Shown here: in pieces, positions 1-6,836 of the stretch | Numbering within the stretch: position 1 is the first letter of the stretch | Layout of the letters: the number at the start of each line of letters is the position of its first letter | Source: Oligoflexia bacterium | GTDB taxonomy: Bacteria; Bdellovibrionota; Bdellovibrionia; Bdellovibrionales; UBA1609 | NCBI GenBank assembly: GCA_026914095.1 | Contig: JAPPIY010000120.1 | Coordinates: 1 to 12,447, forward strand | Length of the DNA stretch: 12,447 nt | Direction of reading: 5' to 3' | Notes under the pieces: generated by a model | What the model was told of the DNA's origin: nothing | Databases searched by the model: none | Seen by the model: only the letters and a program-made list of their open reading frames with translations | Position numbers and translations under genes: made by a program

Positions 1-443
1 GTGTTAGACACTGTATTCCCCTTAAATCCAGGCTCTGTCTCTTCAATTGTAAGAGCCAAACTCTTTGGAAACTCAATAGAAATCACTTTATTATTAAAAA
101 AACAGCCTGTCACTTCTAAAGACTCTGTCAGATAGTATTTGTTGTTTCCCACAATTTTTTTATCAATAGCGATAGTCTCATAAGATTTTGTATCCATAAA
201 ATAAAAGGAATCCGCGTCTTTATAAACAAAAGAAAGCGTTTTATAGTCAATATCGGGAACAGCAAATTTTTCACCAGAGCGAACAGTTAAATCCACATTT
301 GATCCTGTAAGAAGATTGGTTAATTTTGTTCTTGTGAATTGATTGCCTTTTCCCGGCTTGACATGCTGAAAATCCAAGATAACATGAGGCTCCTTTCTCA
401 CCATAATTTTCAAACCTTTTTTAAAGTCACTGGTTCCGTACAT
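1..443 (-). CDS. efp: Elongation factor P, partial (3' end beyond window)
   Basis: EF-P binds the ribosome between the P and E sites and relieves stalling at polyproline stretches. The reading frame runs from ATG at 443 to the window edge without a stop, giving 147 codons of a protein normally near 188 residues. The N-terminal KOW-like domain contains VKPGKGNQF at residues 28-36. Lys32 in this loop aligns with E. coli Lys34, the residue that is post-translationally modified. The OB domains follow, with YKDADSFYFMD near residues 78-88 and the typical PGFKGNT segment near the cut end. The start codon follows directly on the TAG of the TPR gene, with no clear Shine-Dalgarno, which suggests translational coupling in a two-gene operon. 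Family assignment is secure; only the last ~40 residues are missing. The modification enzyme is not in the window. Confidence 0.95.
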   Translation of the reverse strand, partial: MYGTSDFKKGLKIMVRKEPHVILDFQHVKPGKGNQFTRTKLTNLLTGSNVDLTVRSGEKFAVPDIDYKTLSFVYKDADSFYFMDTKSYETIAIDKKIVGNNKYYLTESLEVTGCFFNNKVISIEFPKSLALTIEETEPGFKGNTVSN

Positions 444-1037
444 CTAGGATTTTGCCGTTTGTTCTATATAATTTTCAACACGAGCTAAAATTTGATTCAG
501 CCTTACTAAGCGCTGATTTTGTTTAGATGACAATTTTTGCGCTTTTTCTAAAAGGCTCTCATCTTTAGACTGTTCTTTTGCGGGGTCAGACAAAACAAGG
601 GAGGGCCTTAATATTTTTTCCAAGTGCTGAACAGACATCACTGCGGTTGAATCATTGGGGCTTAAAAAAGCCAGCATTTTGTAGGCTTTTAAAGTTTTTT
701 CCGGTTGATTTTGTTTTTTATAAATTTGGGCTAAATTTTTGTAAATATGGGGGTTATCTGGACTCAACTCTTTTGCCCTGCTCAATAGCTTGACAGCCTC
801 GCTCAGCTGATTCTCTTTATAATAAATGTCAGCTAATAAAATAATAGCTTGTGAATAAGCCGGATGATGACTCAAACCTTGAAAACAAAGGAGCTTGGCT
901 TTTTGTATATCACCTTGTTTATGGTAAATATGCGCTAAAGCGCAAAAAGACTTTGAGCTAGGATCTTTTTTTAGATCCTCTTCCAGTTTTTTAATAAGGT
1001 GAGGGCTATACAAAGCCATAATTAAGAATTTTGACAT
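444..1037 (-). CDS. TPR repeat protein
   Basis: A 197-residue soluble protein with no signal peptide or membrane segment. About three to four tetratricopeptide repeats occupy residues ~25-135, for example ALAHIYHKQGDIQKAKLL, ILLADIYYKENQLSEAVKLL and KNLAQIYKKQNQPEKTLKAY. A charged, probably helical tail (residues 150-197, rich in K, E and Q) may form a coiled coil. TPRs are protein-protein adaptors; the partner cannot be deduced here. The gene immediately precedes efp (stop codon and next ATG adjoin), so the two are probably cotranscribed. The start at 1037 is an ATG without a visible Shine-Dalgarno. An in-frame ATG at 1019, giving MALYSPHLIKK, is an equally good start. The function is unknown. 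Confidence 0.8.
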   Translation of the reverse strand: MSKFLIMALYSPHLIKKLEEDLKKDPSSKSFCALAHIYHKQGDIQKAKLLCFQGLSHHPAYSQAIILLADIYYKENQLSEAVKLLSRAKELSPDNPHIYKNLAQIYKKQNQPEKTLKAYKMLAFLSPNDSTAVMSVQHLEKILRPSLVLSDPAKEQSKDESLLEKAQKLSSKQNQRLVRLNQILARVENYIEQTAKS

Positions 1038-1067
1038 AAAAAGCTTGTTTTGGACAAGTGTTTTATC

Positions 1068-1138
1068 TAGTCGTCCCTGAAAAAGTCATAACTATTTGAA
1101 TAAGAGAGCTTTTTCTCTGATTTTTTCAGGGACGACTA
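1068..1138. repeat. 71-bp TA-bounded inverted repeat (MITE-like)
   Basis: Perfect 16-bp arms, tagtcgtccctgaaaa at 1068-1083 and its complement at 1123-1138, flank a 39-base centre that itself contains a small agaga/tctct hairpin. Both outer ends read TA, as expected for miniature elements mobilised by Tc1/mariner-IS630-type transposases that duplicate TA. It sits between two divergent genes, so a terminator role is unlikely. It could also be an operator or a recombination site. Only one copy lies in the window. Confidence 0.5.
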
Positions 1139-1150
1139 TCTTATTTTTTA

Positions 1151-1179
1151 TTGGAAAATTTATTATTATAAGATATTCT
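1151..1179 (+). promoter_or_regulatory. Candidate sigma70 promoter of ruvCA
   Basis: TTGGAA at 1151-1156 and TATTCT at 1174-1179 are separated by 17 bases. The expected start of transcription is only a few bases before the ruvC ATG at 1193, so the leader would be very short, which agrees with the absence of a Shine-Dalgarno. Inferred from motif match alone in AT-rich DNA. Confidence 0.35.
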
Positions 1180-1192
1180 CTTAAATACAGCT

Positions 1193-1702
1193 ATGAATTT
1201 AACTATCATGGGTATTGATCCCGGCACAGTCAACACAGGATACGGCCTCATTCAAGTGGCAAATAATCATGTCCAATGCTTAGACTATGGACTGATTCAT
1301 GCCAAAGGCAAAAACTTTTCTGTCCGAATTCACACTATTCATAGAGAAATTAAAAAGTTATGCCAGTTACATAAACCTCAGCATTTAGCTATAGAGAAAG
1401 TTTTTTTTGGAAAAAATGCGGATACCGCCTTTAAATTAGGCCATGTTTTTGCTCTTTGCCTTTTAGAGAGCGAAAATCAAGGCATTGAATTTTTTGAATA
1501 TGCCAGCCGTTATGTGAAAAAAGCGGTTACCTTTGCAGGAAATGCCTCTAAAGAGCTGGTTCAGCAATTTGTGGTCAATTTTTTATCCCTGCCAAAAGAA
1601 GGCCCTCTGGACGCCACAGACGCCCTGGCTGTCGCTTTATGTCATAGTCAAGAGTATAAAAAAAACCGCCGTCAACAACAAGTTTTAGAAAAGCAATTAT
1701 GA
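1193..1702 (+). CDS. ruvC: Crossover junction endodeoxyribonuclease RuvC
   Basis: RuvC is the Holliday-junction resolvase that cuts symmetrically as a dimer in complex with RuvAB. The 169-residue length is normal (E. coli 173). The RNase H-like fold carries all four catalytic acids: Asp9 in GIDPGTVNTGYG, Glu68 in AIEKVFFG, and Asp140 and Asp143 in GPLDATDALAVAL. The DNA-contact segment VKKAVTFAGNASKELVQ (residues 108-124) is also typical. No Shine-Dalgarno precedes ATG 1193, and an in-frame ATG at 1208 (MGIDPG) is a possible alternative. The last bases overlap the ruvA start (ATGA), so the two proteins are probably made by coupled translation. The arrangement ruvC-ruvA-ruvB is common in bacteria. 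Confidence 0.96.
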   Translation: MNLTIMGIDPGTVNTGYGLIQVANNHVQCLDYGLIHAKGKNFSVRIHTIHREIKKLCQLHKPQHLAIEKVFFGKNADTAFKLGHVFALCLLESENQGIEFFEYASRYVKKAVTFAGNASKELVQQFVVNFLSLPKEGPLDATDALAVALCHSQEYKKNRRQQQVLEKQL

Positions 1703-2277
1703 TTGGCTTTATTAAAGGAACTGTGATTTTTAAAAATATTAACTCCCTATTGGTGGAGACAGGAGGAGTGGGCTATGAGCTTTTTGTTCCTAAAAATTTA
1801 GCGGGAGCTTGCGAAAAAGGCCGTTTGGTTTCTCTCTGGGTCTATACTAGCCTCAAACAAGACAGTTTAGAGCTTTACGGCTTTGCCGGCGAAAAAGAAA
1901 AAGAGCTGTTTTTATCTTTGTTAAAAGTGAAGGGCATAGGGCCTAAAATGGCTCTCCAAATTTTGAGCGCTTGTTCCCTTGAAAACTTTGTCCGCATGAT
2001 TAAAGAAGAAAATATTAAAGCTTTGAGCGCGTTGCCAAAAATTGGAAAAAAAATGGCGCAACAGATCGTTTTATCCTTAAAAGATCAAGTCTCGGATGTC
2101 TTAATTGGATCGGCCCATAAAAGCCCTTATAGAGAGCAGTTATTTTACTCTTTGGAAAAGCTGGGCTTTCAGTCTTCTGAGATTAGAGAGGCTATGAGTA
2201 AAATAAAATGGGAGGAAGATCTGAAAAAGGACCTACAGGCGGCCCTCGCTTTATTAAAATCTTCTGTGAGAGCTTAG
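1699..2277 (+). CDS. ruvA: Holliday junction branch migration protein RuvA
   Basis: RuvA binds four-way junctions as a tetramer or octamer and loads the RuvB motors. It has 192 residues against 203 in E. coli. The N-terminal OB fold (MIGFIKGTVI to about residue 62) is followed by two helix-hairpin-helix motifs, KGIGPKMALQIL (78-89) and LPKIGKKMAQQIV (112-124). A flexible linker (about 128-142) leads to domain III, which contacts RuvB (LEKLGFQSSEIREAM and a final helix QAALALLKS). The start ATG overlaps the ruvC stop by four bases. The 163-base gap to ruvB is longer than usual for this cluster and could hold a separate promoter. Confidence 0.95.
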   Translation: MIGFIKGTVIFKNINSLLVETGGVGYELFVPKNLAGACEKGRLVSLWVYTSLKQDSLELYGFAGEKEKELFLSLLKVKGIGPKMALQILSACSLENFVRMIKEENIKALSALPKIGKKMAQQIVLSLKDQVSDVLIGSAHKSPYREQLFYSLEKLGFQSSEIREAMSKIKWEEDLKKDLQAALALLKSSVRA

Positions 2278-2370
2278 GCTGTTTTACTGTTTCCATCTCC
2301 TTTGCTTCTGTCTGCCCTGTTTTAAAGCATTCAGCAGGAACTGTCTCTAAAATGTAATTTTAAGTTATAC

Positions 2371-2399
2371 TTGCAAATATTGGCTGTGTCATTTAATTT
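2371..2399 (+). promoter_or_regulatory. Weak candidate promoter of ruvB-ald
   Basis: TTGCAA at 2371-2376 and TAATTT at 2394-2399 with a 17-base spacer lie in the 163-base gap upstream of ruvB. The -10 match is poor. The gap otherwise shows no gene or hairpin I can support. Confidence 0.25.
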
Positions 2400-2440
2400 A
2401 AAGACATTGCAACACTCCAAAGGCTTTTTTCAGATTCAAT

Positions 2441-3475
2441 ATGGCTAAAAAATCTCTTTTAAACTTAAACCAAGAATTAGAGGACAAAAGTCTGGAAAGA
2501 GCCTTGCGTCCTAAAAGTTTTGCAGAGTTCCCTGGACAAGATTCGATCAAAAAGCAACTGAAAGTCTTTGTATCGGCGGCTAAACAAAGAAAAGAGCCTT
2601 TAGATCATACTCTCTTATATGGCCCTCCGGGACTCGGCAAAACCACTCTGGCTCGTATTATTGCTGACACTATGGAAGTGGATTATGTTCCCACCTCGGG
2701 CCCGGCAATTAGGCGAAAAGGCGATCTGGCCGCTCTTTTAACGACTTTAAAAGAAAGAAGTGTTTTATTTATTGATGAAATTCACCGCTTGAGCGCCGAT
2801 TTGGAAGAATACCTTTATAGCGCTATGGAAGATTTTTTTATTGATATTGTAACAGGGGAAGGATTGGGAGCCAGCTCCATGCGTTTTCATATCTCGCCCT
2901 TCACTTTAATTGGAGCCACCACACGAACAGGGCTTTTAAAGGCTCCCTTTAGAGATCGCTTTGGCATTATGCAAAGGCTGGACTTTTATGATGTGGATTC
3001 CCTTTGCTCTATTGTGAATCGCTCGGCTCAGCTTTTAGATGTTAAGTTGAGTTCTGAAGGCGCTAAAGAATTGGCTCAAAGGAGCCGGGGAACTCCCCGA
3101 ATTGTGAATCGCCTTTTAAGACGAATTAGAGATTATGCGCAAGTGGCCGGAAAAGAAAAAATTGACAAAGATTTAGCCTGTTATGCTTTGGAGGAGTTGG
3201 GAATCAATAACCAGGGCTTAACCCGATTGGATATGGAGATTTTAAAAACCCTGCATTTTGATTTTGGAGGACAGCCGGTGGGAATTGACACTTTATCTTC
3301 CGCTTTAAGTGAAGAGGCTGACACTTTAGAGGATTTTTATGAGCCTTATTTGATCAGACAGGGTTTTATACGAAAAACACCCCGAGGAAGAGTCTTAAGC
3401 AAAAAAGGGCAAAATTTTATTTCTAAAGAGTTTAAAAACAGTGTCCATAAAACAGCGCAAGGAGAGCTATTTTGA
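2441..3475 (+). CDS. ruvB: Holliday junction branch migration ATPase RuvB
   Basis: RuvB is the hexameric AAA+ motor that pulls DNA through the RuvA-bound junction. It has 344 residues, full length. Visible motifs, in order, are Walker A GPPGLGKT (61-68), Walker B LFIDEIH (109-115), sensor 1 LIGATTR (156-162), arginine finger Arg171 in PFRDRFG, and sensor 2 Arg220 in GTPRIVNRLLRR. The C-terminal winged helix (about 255-330) includes the RTPRGR-like RKTPRGRVL. No clear Shine-Dalgarno precedes ATG 2441. Its stop overlaps the TTG start of ald (TTGA), so alanine dehydrogenase is translationally coupled to it. No key residue is missing. Confidence 0.97.
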   Translation: MAKKSLLNLNQELEDKSLERALRPKSFAEFPGQDSIKKQLKVFVSAAKQRKEPLDHTLLYGPPGLGKTTLARIIADTMEVDYVPTSGPAIRRKGDLAALLTTLKERSVLFIDEIHRLSADLEEYLYSAMEDFFIDIVTGEGLGASSMRFHISPFTLIGATTRTGLLKAPFRDRFGIMQRLDFYDVDSLCSIVNRSAQLLDVKLSSEGAKELAQRSRGTPRIVNRLLRRIRDYAQVAGKEKIDKDLACYALEELGINNQGLTRLDMEILKTLHFDFGGQPVGIDTLSSALSEEADTLEDFYEPYLIRQGFIRKTPRGRVLSKKGQNFISKEFKNSVHKTAQGELF

Positions 3476-4584
3476 TTATTGGAGTTCCTAAAGAAATTAA
3501 AGATTCAGAATTTCGTGTGGGCTTGACAGATGAAAACGCAAAACAGCTTGTCCAAGCCGGCCACAAGCTTTTTATTCAAAAATCAGCGGGCGCAGAGATA
3601 GGAGTTTCCGATTCAGCTTACGAGAAGGCAGGGGCGGCCTTATTAGACAGTTTGGAAGAAGTTTATCATAAGGCCGAAATGATTGTAAAAGTAAAAGAGC
3701 CTTTACCGCCGGAGTATGAGCTGTTTAAAGAAAACCAGATCCTTTTTACATTTTTACATTTGGCCCCTGAGCCGGAACTCACTTCAGCCCTCTGCTCCAA
3801 GGGGGTTTGGGCTATAGCTTATGAAACGATTGAAGACAAAACAGGAGCCTTGCCTCTTTTAAAGCCAATGAGTGAAGTGGCTGGCCGTGTCGGTTTGCAA
3901 AATGGAATTTATTACTTGCAAAAATTTGCCGGCGGAAAAGGAATTTTACCGGGCGGCATTGAAGGAGCAAAGCCTGCTCAAATCACTATTTTAGGAGGAG
4001 GCACGGCAGGAATCCACTCGGCTATGATGGCTCTTGGCTTATCCGCCCAAGTTAGAATTTTAGACATCAACGAAGAGCGTTTAAAATACCTATCACAGTT
4101 TTTTAACTCTCAAGTGGAATGCTTGATCTCTAATGAGAAAAATATTTCGCTGGCTTTAAAAGACACCGATGTTTTAATTGGCTCTGTGTTAGTGACAGGT
4201 CATAAAGCCCCTAAACTTATTACAAAAGATATGATAAGCCTTTTGCCTGAAAAAAGTGTGGTGGTGGATATTTCCATTGATCAAGGAGGCTGTATTGAAA
4301 CCGCCCGCCCCACCTCGCACACAAAGCCCACTTATACAATAGACGACATTATTCATTACTGCGTCCCCAATATTCCCAGCGCGGTTGCCAGAACCTCCAC
4401 TTATGCCTTAACCAATCAAAGTTTCTCTTATGTTCAAGAAATTGCCAACAAAGGTTTTGCAAAAGCTATGCAAAACCCCGGCTTCAAAAAAGGCTTGAAT
4501 GTTTATAAAGGCTATGTCACTTGTCAGCCCGTGGCGCAAGCTTTAAATAGGGAATACCGAAGTCTTGAAGAGCTTGGCCTTTAA
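3472..4584 (+). CDS. ald: Alanine dehydrogenase
   Basis: NAD-dependent alanine dehydrogenase, L-alanine + NAD+ + H2O to pyruvate + NH4+ + NADH, usually a cytoplasmic hexamer. The 370 residues match the family length of about 371. Conserved residues fall at the numbering known for the Mycobacterium enzyme: Arg15, Lys75 (KVKEPLP), His96 (LHLAPE) and Asp270 (DISIDQGG). The Rossmann loop is LGGGTAG (174-180), with Asp198 for the NAD ribose. It starts at TTG 3472, chosen because MIIGVPKEIK is the standard N-terminus and AGGAG (3460-3464) lies upstream; the start overlaps the ruvB stop. Alanine use as carbon and nitrogen source, or NADH balance, is the likely role. Its pairing with ruvB is probably organisational rather than functional. 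Confidence 0.96.
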   Translation: MIIGVPKEIKDSEFRVGLTDENAKQLVQAGHKLFIQKSAGAEIGVSDSAYEKAGAALLDSLEEVYHKAEMIVKVKEPLPPEYELFKENQILFTFLHLAPEPELTSALCSKGVWAIAYETIEDKTGALPLLKPMSEVAGRVGLQNGIYYLQKFAGGKGILPGGIEGAKPAQITILGGGTAGIHSAMMALGLSAQVRILDINEERLKYLSQFFNSQVECLISNEKNISLALKDTDVLIGSVLVTGHKAPKLITKDMISLLPEKSVVVDISIDQGGCIETARPTSHTKPTYTIDDIIHYCVPNIPSAVARTSTYALTNQSFSYVQEIANKGFAKAMQNPGFKKGLNVYKGYVTCQPVAQALNREYRSLEELGL

Positions 4585-4589
4585 CAAAC

Positions 4590-4623
4590 ATTAGAATTAA
4601 AAAACCGTTGCTTTAATTGGAAT
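4590..4623. terminator. Weak bidirectional terminator between ald and der
   Basis: attagaattaaa (4590-4601) and tttaattggaat (4612-4623) pair at 10 of 12 positions around a 10-base loop, between the convergent stops of ald and der. The stem is AT-rich and the T-tract is poor, so it may be only a weak terminator. Confidence 0.3.
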
Positions 4624-4632
4624 CGGAAATCA

Positions 4633-5943
4633 TCATCTTTTTGGCAAAGCATGAAAAGCTATGGGAATCCCTTTTAAATTCCATTCCTTCTTAATTTTAT
4701 TTATAATGAATCGTTTATAAGAGGCTGTAACCCCTTTCGGGTAATTGGCAAAAGCAATAAACTCCGGCGGTTTTTTGTTGGTTTGATTGATATAATAAAA
4801 TTTAACATCACTCACTCCATACACAGGAGCGGGGGCTTTGCGGATTACTTTTGAAAAAAACCGGTTTAATTCAGAAGTGGAGACTTTAAAGCTTATTTTT
4901 CTCTTAAGCTCTTCTATGGTTTTAAACAGCTTGTCTTTATGATAAGCGGTTTTAGCGCTCATATATACAATGGGAAGGTCTGGATAAAAGTGAAAGGTTT
5001 TTTTGATCTCTTGTTGTATCTCTTTTTTTTCTTCAGAAGAATATTTTTTCAGCAAGTCCATCTTATTTACAACTAAAATAACCGGTTTATGCTCTTCCAA
5101 ACAGGTTTGAGTCAAACGAGTCTCTTGACGGCCCGGCTTTAGCAGAGCATCCAACACCAGCAAAACAATGTCAGCTGTTTCCAGCTCCGAGCGGCTTTTT
5201 GCATAAGAGATTTTCTCTCTCTCCTCCCTATTTCCTCTTCGGGAGCCGGGATTGTCAGAGATTACATAGCCTTTTTTATTGTAAGAGAAAGATTCTGTCA
5301 CAGTATCCAAAGTTGTTCCTGATTTTGAAGAAACTATCATCCTGTTGGATCCTAAAATTTGATTGCAGAGCAGGCTTTTTCCGCTATTAGCTCTGCCAGT
5401 AACAAAAAGTTTTGTGTGTTCGGGGGCTTTGCTTTTTAAATCTAGTTTTAATCTCTGTTTTTGAGAGATGATCCACTCTACAATCTCATCTACGCCATAG
5501 TTGTTTTCAACAGAGCCTGATAACAGCTTAGGGTTGAGTTCAAAAAAAGGGGCTGTTAAAATATCTGTTTTTTGCGGATTATCCACTTTATTGACAAACA
5601 ATAAAAAAGGCTTGTTTATTTTACGAGCTTTCTTTAATAGGTCAAAGTCTTCTGGCTGTAAGGACTCTTTAGCAGACACAACCACAATGAAAATATCTGC
5701 TGTTTTTAAAGCTAAGTTTATTTTTTCTAAAATTTTTAAAGAGAGGGCATCTTTTTGCCGAGAGCTTGGCAAGCCACCAGAATCAATCACTTCAAAATCA
5801 TGTCCCCACCAATGCGCTTTATCTTTTAAAAGATCTCTGGTAATCCCCGATTCATTGATAACCAAAGAGCTGTTCTTTTTAACCAAACGGTTAAAAAGAG
5901 AGGATTTGCCTACATTTGTTCTTCCTACAATTAAAACTTTCAT
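4633..5943 (-). CDS. der: Ribosome assembly GTPase Der (EngA)
   Basis: Der is an essential tandem GTPase that acts in late 50S subunit assembly. It has 436 residues. Domain GD1 shows GRTNVGKS (7-14), SGITRD (32-37), DSGG (54-57) and NKVD (118-121). GD2 shows GRANSGKS (183-190), SGTTLD (208-213), DNPG (230-233) and NKMD (293-296). The C-terminal KH-like domain spans about 345-436. GD2 departs from the usual GRPNVGKS, GTTRD and DTAG, but all nucleotide-contact positions remain. ATG 5943 has AAAGG eight bases upstream, one of the clearer ribosome sites here. It lies on the minus strand, 231 bases downstream of rnc, probably with its own promoter. Confidence 0.95.
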   Translation of the reverse strand: MKVLIVGRTNVGKSSLFNRLVKKNSSLVINESGITRDLLKDKAHWWGHDFEVIDSGGLPSSRQKDALSLKILEKINLALKTADIFIVVVSAKESLQPEDFDLLKKARKINKPFLLFVNKVDNPQKTDILTAPFFELNPKLLSGSVENNYGVDEIVEWIISQKQRLKLDLKSKAPEHTKLFVTGRANSGKSLLCNQILGSNRMIVSSKSGTTLDTVTESFSYNKKGYVISDNPGSRRGNREEREKISYAKSRSELETADIVLLVLDALLKPGRQETRLTQTCLEEHKPVILVVNKMDLLKKYSSEEKKEIQQEIKKTFHFYPDLPIVYMSAKTAYHKDKLFKTIEELKRKISFKVSTSELNRFFSKVIRKAPAPVYGVSDVKFYYINQTNKKPPEFIAFANYPKGVTASYKRFIINKIKKEWNLKGIPIAFHALPKR

Positions 5944-5966
5944 AGTTTATACCTTTCTATTTTGGA

Positions 5967-5995
5967 TTTTTATCCCAACTGTTATTCTGTTGCAA
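5967..5995 (-). promoter_or_regulatory. Candidate promoter of der
   Basis: On the minus strand TTGCAA (5995-5990) and TAAAAA (5972-5967) are 17 bases apart, about 24 bases from the ATG, with the AAAGG ribosome site between. Farther upstream, 5999-6019 is a near-perfect AT-rich palindrome, and 6135-6141/6164-6170 is a 7-bp inverted repeat just past the rnc stop. The rest of the 231-base gap shows nothing recognisable. Confidence 0.35.
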
Positions 5996-6174
5996 GCGGG
6001 AATTTTTTAAAAAAACTCCAAAAACAAATATCACACTAAATTTTCCAGTTTCAAACACGATCAAGTTTAGATTTGAACACAATGCAACTGAAAGCGGTTT
6101 TGCAACAAACCTCATACTGAGCCTTTAAACTTTTGAATTGAAAAATTTTTACTTGAAATGGACTCAATTCTCAG

Positions 6175-6822
6175 TTAAATAATTTTCAACTTCTTAAGGG
6201 CTTGTTTGGCCGCTACCTGCTCCGCTTGCTTTTTTTGATGGCTGTCTCCCTCTCCACAAGATTTATTTTGTATAAAAACCTCTATAGAGAAAACTTTATT
6301 GTGTTCCACTCCCTTTTCCTCTTTGATTTTATAAATTGGAACTTGTTTGTATTTTTTTTGACACCATTCCTGTAATAGAGATTTATAGTTTGTATCTATA
6401 GGGCTTTGCTTGATCTTCTCTTCAAATAAATGTTTGACCAATTTTTTAACGGCTGTCATTCCACTGTCCAAATAAACAGCTCCTATATAGGCTTCTAAAG
6501 CCCCTGCCAAAATTCGAGAGTTGTTTTTAAACCTTTCCTCTCCAACCTGTAGGTAATTATTTAATTTGAGATCACGCGCTATTTTTGCTAGACTGGCTCC
6601 ACTCACCCATTGACTCCGTTTTTTAGTTAACTCTCCCTCTTCATCTTGTAGATAATTTTTAAATAACAGATCCGCCACAAAAAAATCTAAAAGAGCATCC
6701 CCTAGAAACTCCAACCGCTCATTGTTGTTTTTGCTTTTTGTAAAACTTTTGTGGGTGAAAGCCTGCTTAAACAGCTTTTGATCTTTGATCTTATATTTTG
6801 TTAATTTCTCTAACGGTTTCAA
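6175..6822 (-). CDS. rnc: Ribonuclease III
   Basis: RNase III cleaves double-stranded RNA, including rRNA precursors and regulatory duplexes. The 215-residue protein has the endonuclease domain (1-140) with signature NERLEFLGDALLDF (34-47), including Glu38 and Asp42. A dsRNA-binding domain follows (about 143-212, ending in the basic KKQAEQVAAKQALKKL). Glu110 in LAGALEAYIGA matches the essential E. coli Glu117, but the position of E. coli Asp114 is Gly107 here. The start is TTG 6822, chosen because it gives the standard N-terminus; no Shine-Dalgarno is visible. It lies 14 bases after the aconitase stop, so it is probably cotranscribed. Full length and otherwise intact. Confidence 0.94.
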   Translation of the reverse strand: MKPLEKLTKYKIKDQKLFKQAFTHKSFTKSKNNNERLEFLGDALLDFFVADLLFKNYLQDEEGELTKKRSQWVSGASLAKIARDLKLNNYLQVGEERFKNNSRILAGALEAYIGAVYLDSGMTAVKKLVKHLFEEKIKQSPIDTNYKSLLQEWCQKKYKQVPIYKIKEEKGVEHNKVFSIEVFIQNKSCGEGDSHQKKQAEQVAAKQALKKLKII

Positions 6823-6836
6823 ATTAAATATCGTAG

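Noticed and set aside
5501..6010. Plus-strand open frame of 169 codons opposite der
   Set aside because: It is antisense to the conserved GTPase gene, has no ribosome site, and its sequence is explained by der codon structure.
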